DNA from: Thermococcus sp.
GTDB lineage: Archaea > Methanobacteriota_B > Thermococci > Thermococcales > Thermococcaceae
DNA length: 6,661 nt
Assembly (NCBI GenBank): GCA_027065835.1
Contig: JAMONK010000211.1
Coordinates: 1-6,661, forward strand
Direction: 5' to 3'
Shown: in pieces, positions 5,653-6,661 of the stretch
How the letters are laid out: each line of letters starts with the position of its first letter
Position numbering within the stretch: the first letter of the stretch is position 1
Position numbers and translations under genes: made by a program
The notes under the pieces: model-generated
Told to the model about the DNA's origin: nothing
The model's database searches: none
Seen by the model: only the letters and a program-made list of their open reading frames with translations

Positions 5653-5694
5653 AGAGTTGCATAATGTGTAGCATAAAAGTTTGAAAGTGATATC

Positions 5695-5883
5695 ATGGCG
5701 AGGTATGTGCTGTGGTATTTCAAGCCTTTTGGTGAGGACTACGCAACGTTTGATACCAACAAGCCGGCATCCCTGAGGGACATGGGGTTCGACTACATGA
5801 TGAGGATTATGAATAAGTTCTGCCGTAAAAACTGTCATAAAAAGGAATATAACTGCGGTGATGTTAATGGGTACGTTTTCTAA
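5695..5883 (+). CDS. Small cysteine-containing protein, unknown function
   Basis: A 62-codon frame whose product I do not recognise. The N-terminal half is aromatic and mixed (MARYVLWYFKPFGEDYATFD). The C-terminal part is basic and carries C43-x3-C47-H48-x5-C54, which could bind a metal or form a disulphide. There is no signal peptide or membrane segment. It is preceded by a partial SD (GTGAT, 5687-5691) four bases from the ATG and by a good promoter, which argues that it is translated. Its last 17 bases overlap the start of the secreted-protein gene, and that gene's SD lies inside this frame, so translation may be coupled. Codon use is typical of the window up to about residue 43 and then more A+T-rich. 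It could be a real small protein, a leader for its neighbour, or a remnant of a longer gene. Confidence 0.5.
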   Translation: MARYVLWYFKPFGEDYATFDTNKPASLRDMGFDYMMRIMNKFCRKNCHKKEYNCGDVNGYVF

Positions 5884-6661
5884 GTTCCTTGTCCTCTCTC
5901 TGGTTTTTTCCTTCCTTCTCATTCCCTTGGCGAGCGGTGCCAGTTACAGGGGGATCATAACAACCGGTCTCACCTGCAACACCGGCCTTAACTCCGTATT
6001 CCTTACCGTCAGGGTTTACCGAGTGAGCACGGGGAGTCCAAACTTCATGTTTGACATGGATGACATCCCCAATCCTCCAATAAGGTATCCGCCGGATAAT
6101 GGGTGGTGGAACAACTGGACTGATTACCTCTTCTACATCAACGGCTCCGGCGCTTACCTCGTGGAGACGATTACCCCAGATTCTCCTTCCCCGGTCCGGT
6201 TCACGTCTCCCTCCTACGCTTACGAGGGTTCGGGGCGTTTCACCTGGTACCTCATCCTCGACCACAACGCGACGCCCTTGCGGCTCAGCCCGAGGCATGC
6301 AATCGGAATCTACCGCTTCAACGGGAGCTGTTTAGAAAGGACAGCGGTTGAGAACTCGACGGAATTCCCCTGGCAGCTGGAAGGAAGTAAGTACGCTGTC
6401 ATAGAGGAGTACAAGACCTACATGCTTTTCGATCCAGAGGTAAGGGGCTCCCTTGGGTGGACTCCCTTCAACGTCTCAAAGGCCCTCATCAATCGGTACT
6501 TCGGTTCGAACACGACACGTAACTCCCTGTTTGGTATGGTTTTCATGAACCGTAGCGCCATTCTTATCGGCTCCATGGAGGGGTTCTTTGAGGGGAACGG
6601 GAGTTACTATTTCCTCAAGCCGGTTAAGTTCAACCCCGCCGGGTTTAACTACACCGTCATC
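5867..6661 (+). CDS. Large secreted glycoprotein, unknown family (N-terminal 265 codons; runs off the right edge)
   Basis: Hand translation gives an open frame from ATG 5867 to the window end with no stop. GGTGA at 5857-5861, five bases upstream, fixes the start. Residues 1-25 are a clear signal peptide (MGTFSKFLVLSLVFSFLLIP, then LASGA). The mature part looks beta-rich, with many aromatic residues (WWNNWTDYLFY at 80-90) and proline-rich turns (IPNPPIRYPP at 67-76). It carries ten N-glycosylation sequons (N83, 92, 134, 152, 163, 202, 215, 228, 244, 261) and two cysteines (C37, C155) that could form a disulphide. I see no catalytic motif that identifies an enzyme family. An extracellular or S-layer-associated location is inferred from the signal peptide and sequons. 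The C-terminus is outside the window, so I cannot tell whether it ends in a CGP-CTERM tail or a membrane anchor. It overlaps the 62-codon ORF by 17 bases and shares its promoter. Confidence 0.8.
   Translation, partial: MGTFSKFLVLSLVFSFLLIPLASGASYRGIITTGLTCNTGLNSVFLTVRVYRVSTGSPNFMFDMDDIPNPPIRYPPDNGWWNNWTDYLFYINGSGAYLVETITPDSPSPVRFTSPSYAYEGSGRFTWYLILDHNATPLRLSPRHAIGIYRFNGSCLERTAVENSTEFPWQLEGSKYAVIEEYKTYMLFDPEVRGSLGWTPFNVSKALINRYFGSNTTRNSLFGMVFMNRSAILIGSMEGFFEGNGSYYFLKPVKFNPAGFNYTVI

Larger units (their letters stand above)
5450..5694. other. A+T-rich intergenic region between rpl15e and the small-ORF operon
   Basis: This 245-bp stretch has no convincing gene. It contains a T-run terminator candidate for rpl15e, the short inverted repeat GCACT-CA-AGTGC (5521-5532), a further inverted repeat at 5620-5634 and a promoter at 5644-5652. 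It is visibly richer in A+T than the flanking genes. I looked for C/D-box and H/ACA guide RNA signals and found none that hold up. Confidence 0.6.

Noticed and set aside
5864..6298. 144-codon minus-strand open frame over the secreted-protein gene
   Set aside because: It mirrors the plus-strand gene, which has a signal peptide, an SD and regular sequons. The minus-strand product is low-complexity, basic and has no start context.
1..6661. CRISPR array, insertion sequence, tRNA or integration site
   Set aside because: No regularly spaced direct repeats, terminal inverted repeats around a transposase frame, tRNA cloverleaf or integrase were seen in the window.

Overview
The window reads as chromosomal DNA of a hyperthermophilic archaeon of the Thermococcales, most likely a Thermococcus. 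The reasons are an archaeal-type leucyl-tRNA synthetase, an archaeal/eukaryotic ribosomal protein L15e, a CGP-CTERM surface-protein tail (a Thermococcaceae hallmark), TATA/BRE core promoters, and Shine-Dalgarno (SD) sites of the GGTGA type placed five bases before the start codon. I see no rRNA, tRNA, CRISPR array, insertion sequence or integrase.

Left part, all on the minus strand. Bases 1-782 are the N-terminal 260 codons of leuS, which runs off the left edge. Its upstream gap (783-966) holds a weak proximal and a stronger distal core promoter, and a possible 18-codon leader ORF. Next comes a probable two-gene surface operon, read 2801 to 967. Its first gene encodes a secreted, heavily glycosylatable, all-helical repeat protein (1590-2801). 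Its second encodes a small beta-rich protein with a signal peptide and a CGP-CTERM tail (967-1554). A dense cluster of GAAC/GTTC half-sites, including a perfect 18-bp palindrome, lies just upstream of the operon promoter. Then follow a prolidase-type M24 metallopeptidase (2967-4043, own TATA box) and a PAP2-like membrane protein (4109-4744, apparently leaderless).

Divergent core, 4745-4864. A single TTTTTAAA/TTTAAAAA element is correctly spaced for both the PAP2-like gene and, on the plus strand, rpl15e (4865-5449). The rpl15e leader contains a strong GC-rich hairpin followed by two mutually exclusive smaller ones.

Right part, plus strand. An A+T-rich gap (5450-5694) holds a T-run terminator candidate, an inverted repeat and a good promoter. 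The promoter precedes a 62-codon cysteine-containing small ORF (5695-5883). That ORF overlaps by 17 bases the start of a large secreted protein (5867 to the right edge, incomplete) that I do not recognise.

Housekeeping genes (leuS, rpl15e, prolidase) thus alternate with two lineage-type cell-surface modules. The surface modules and their regulatory DNA are the least explained part of the window.
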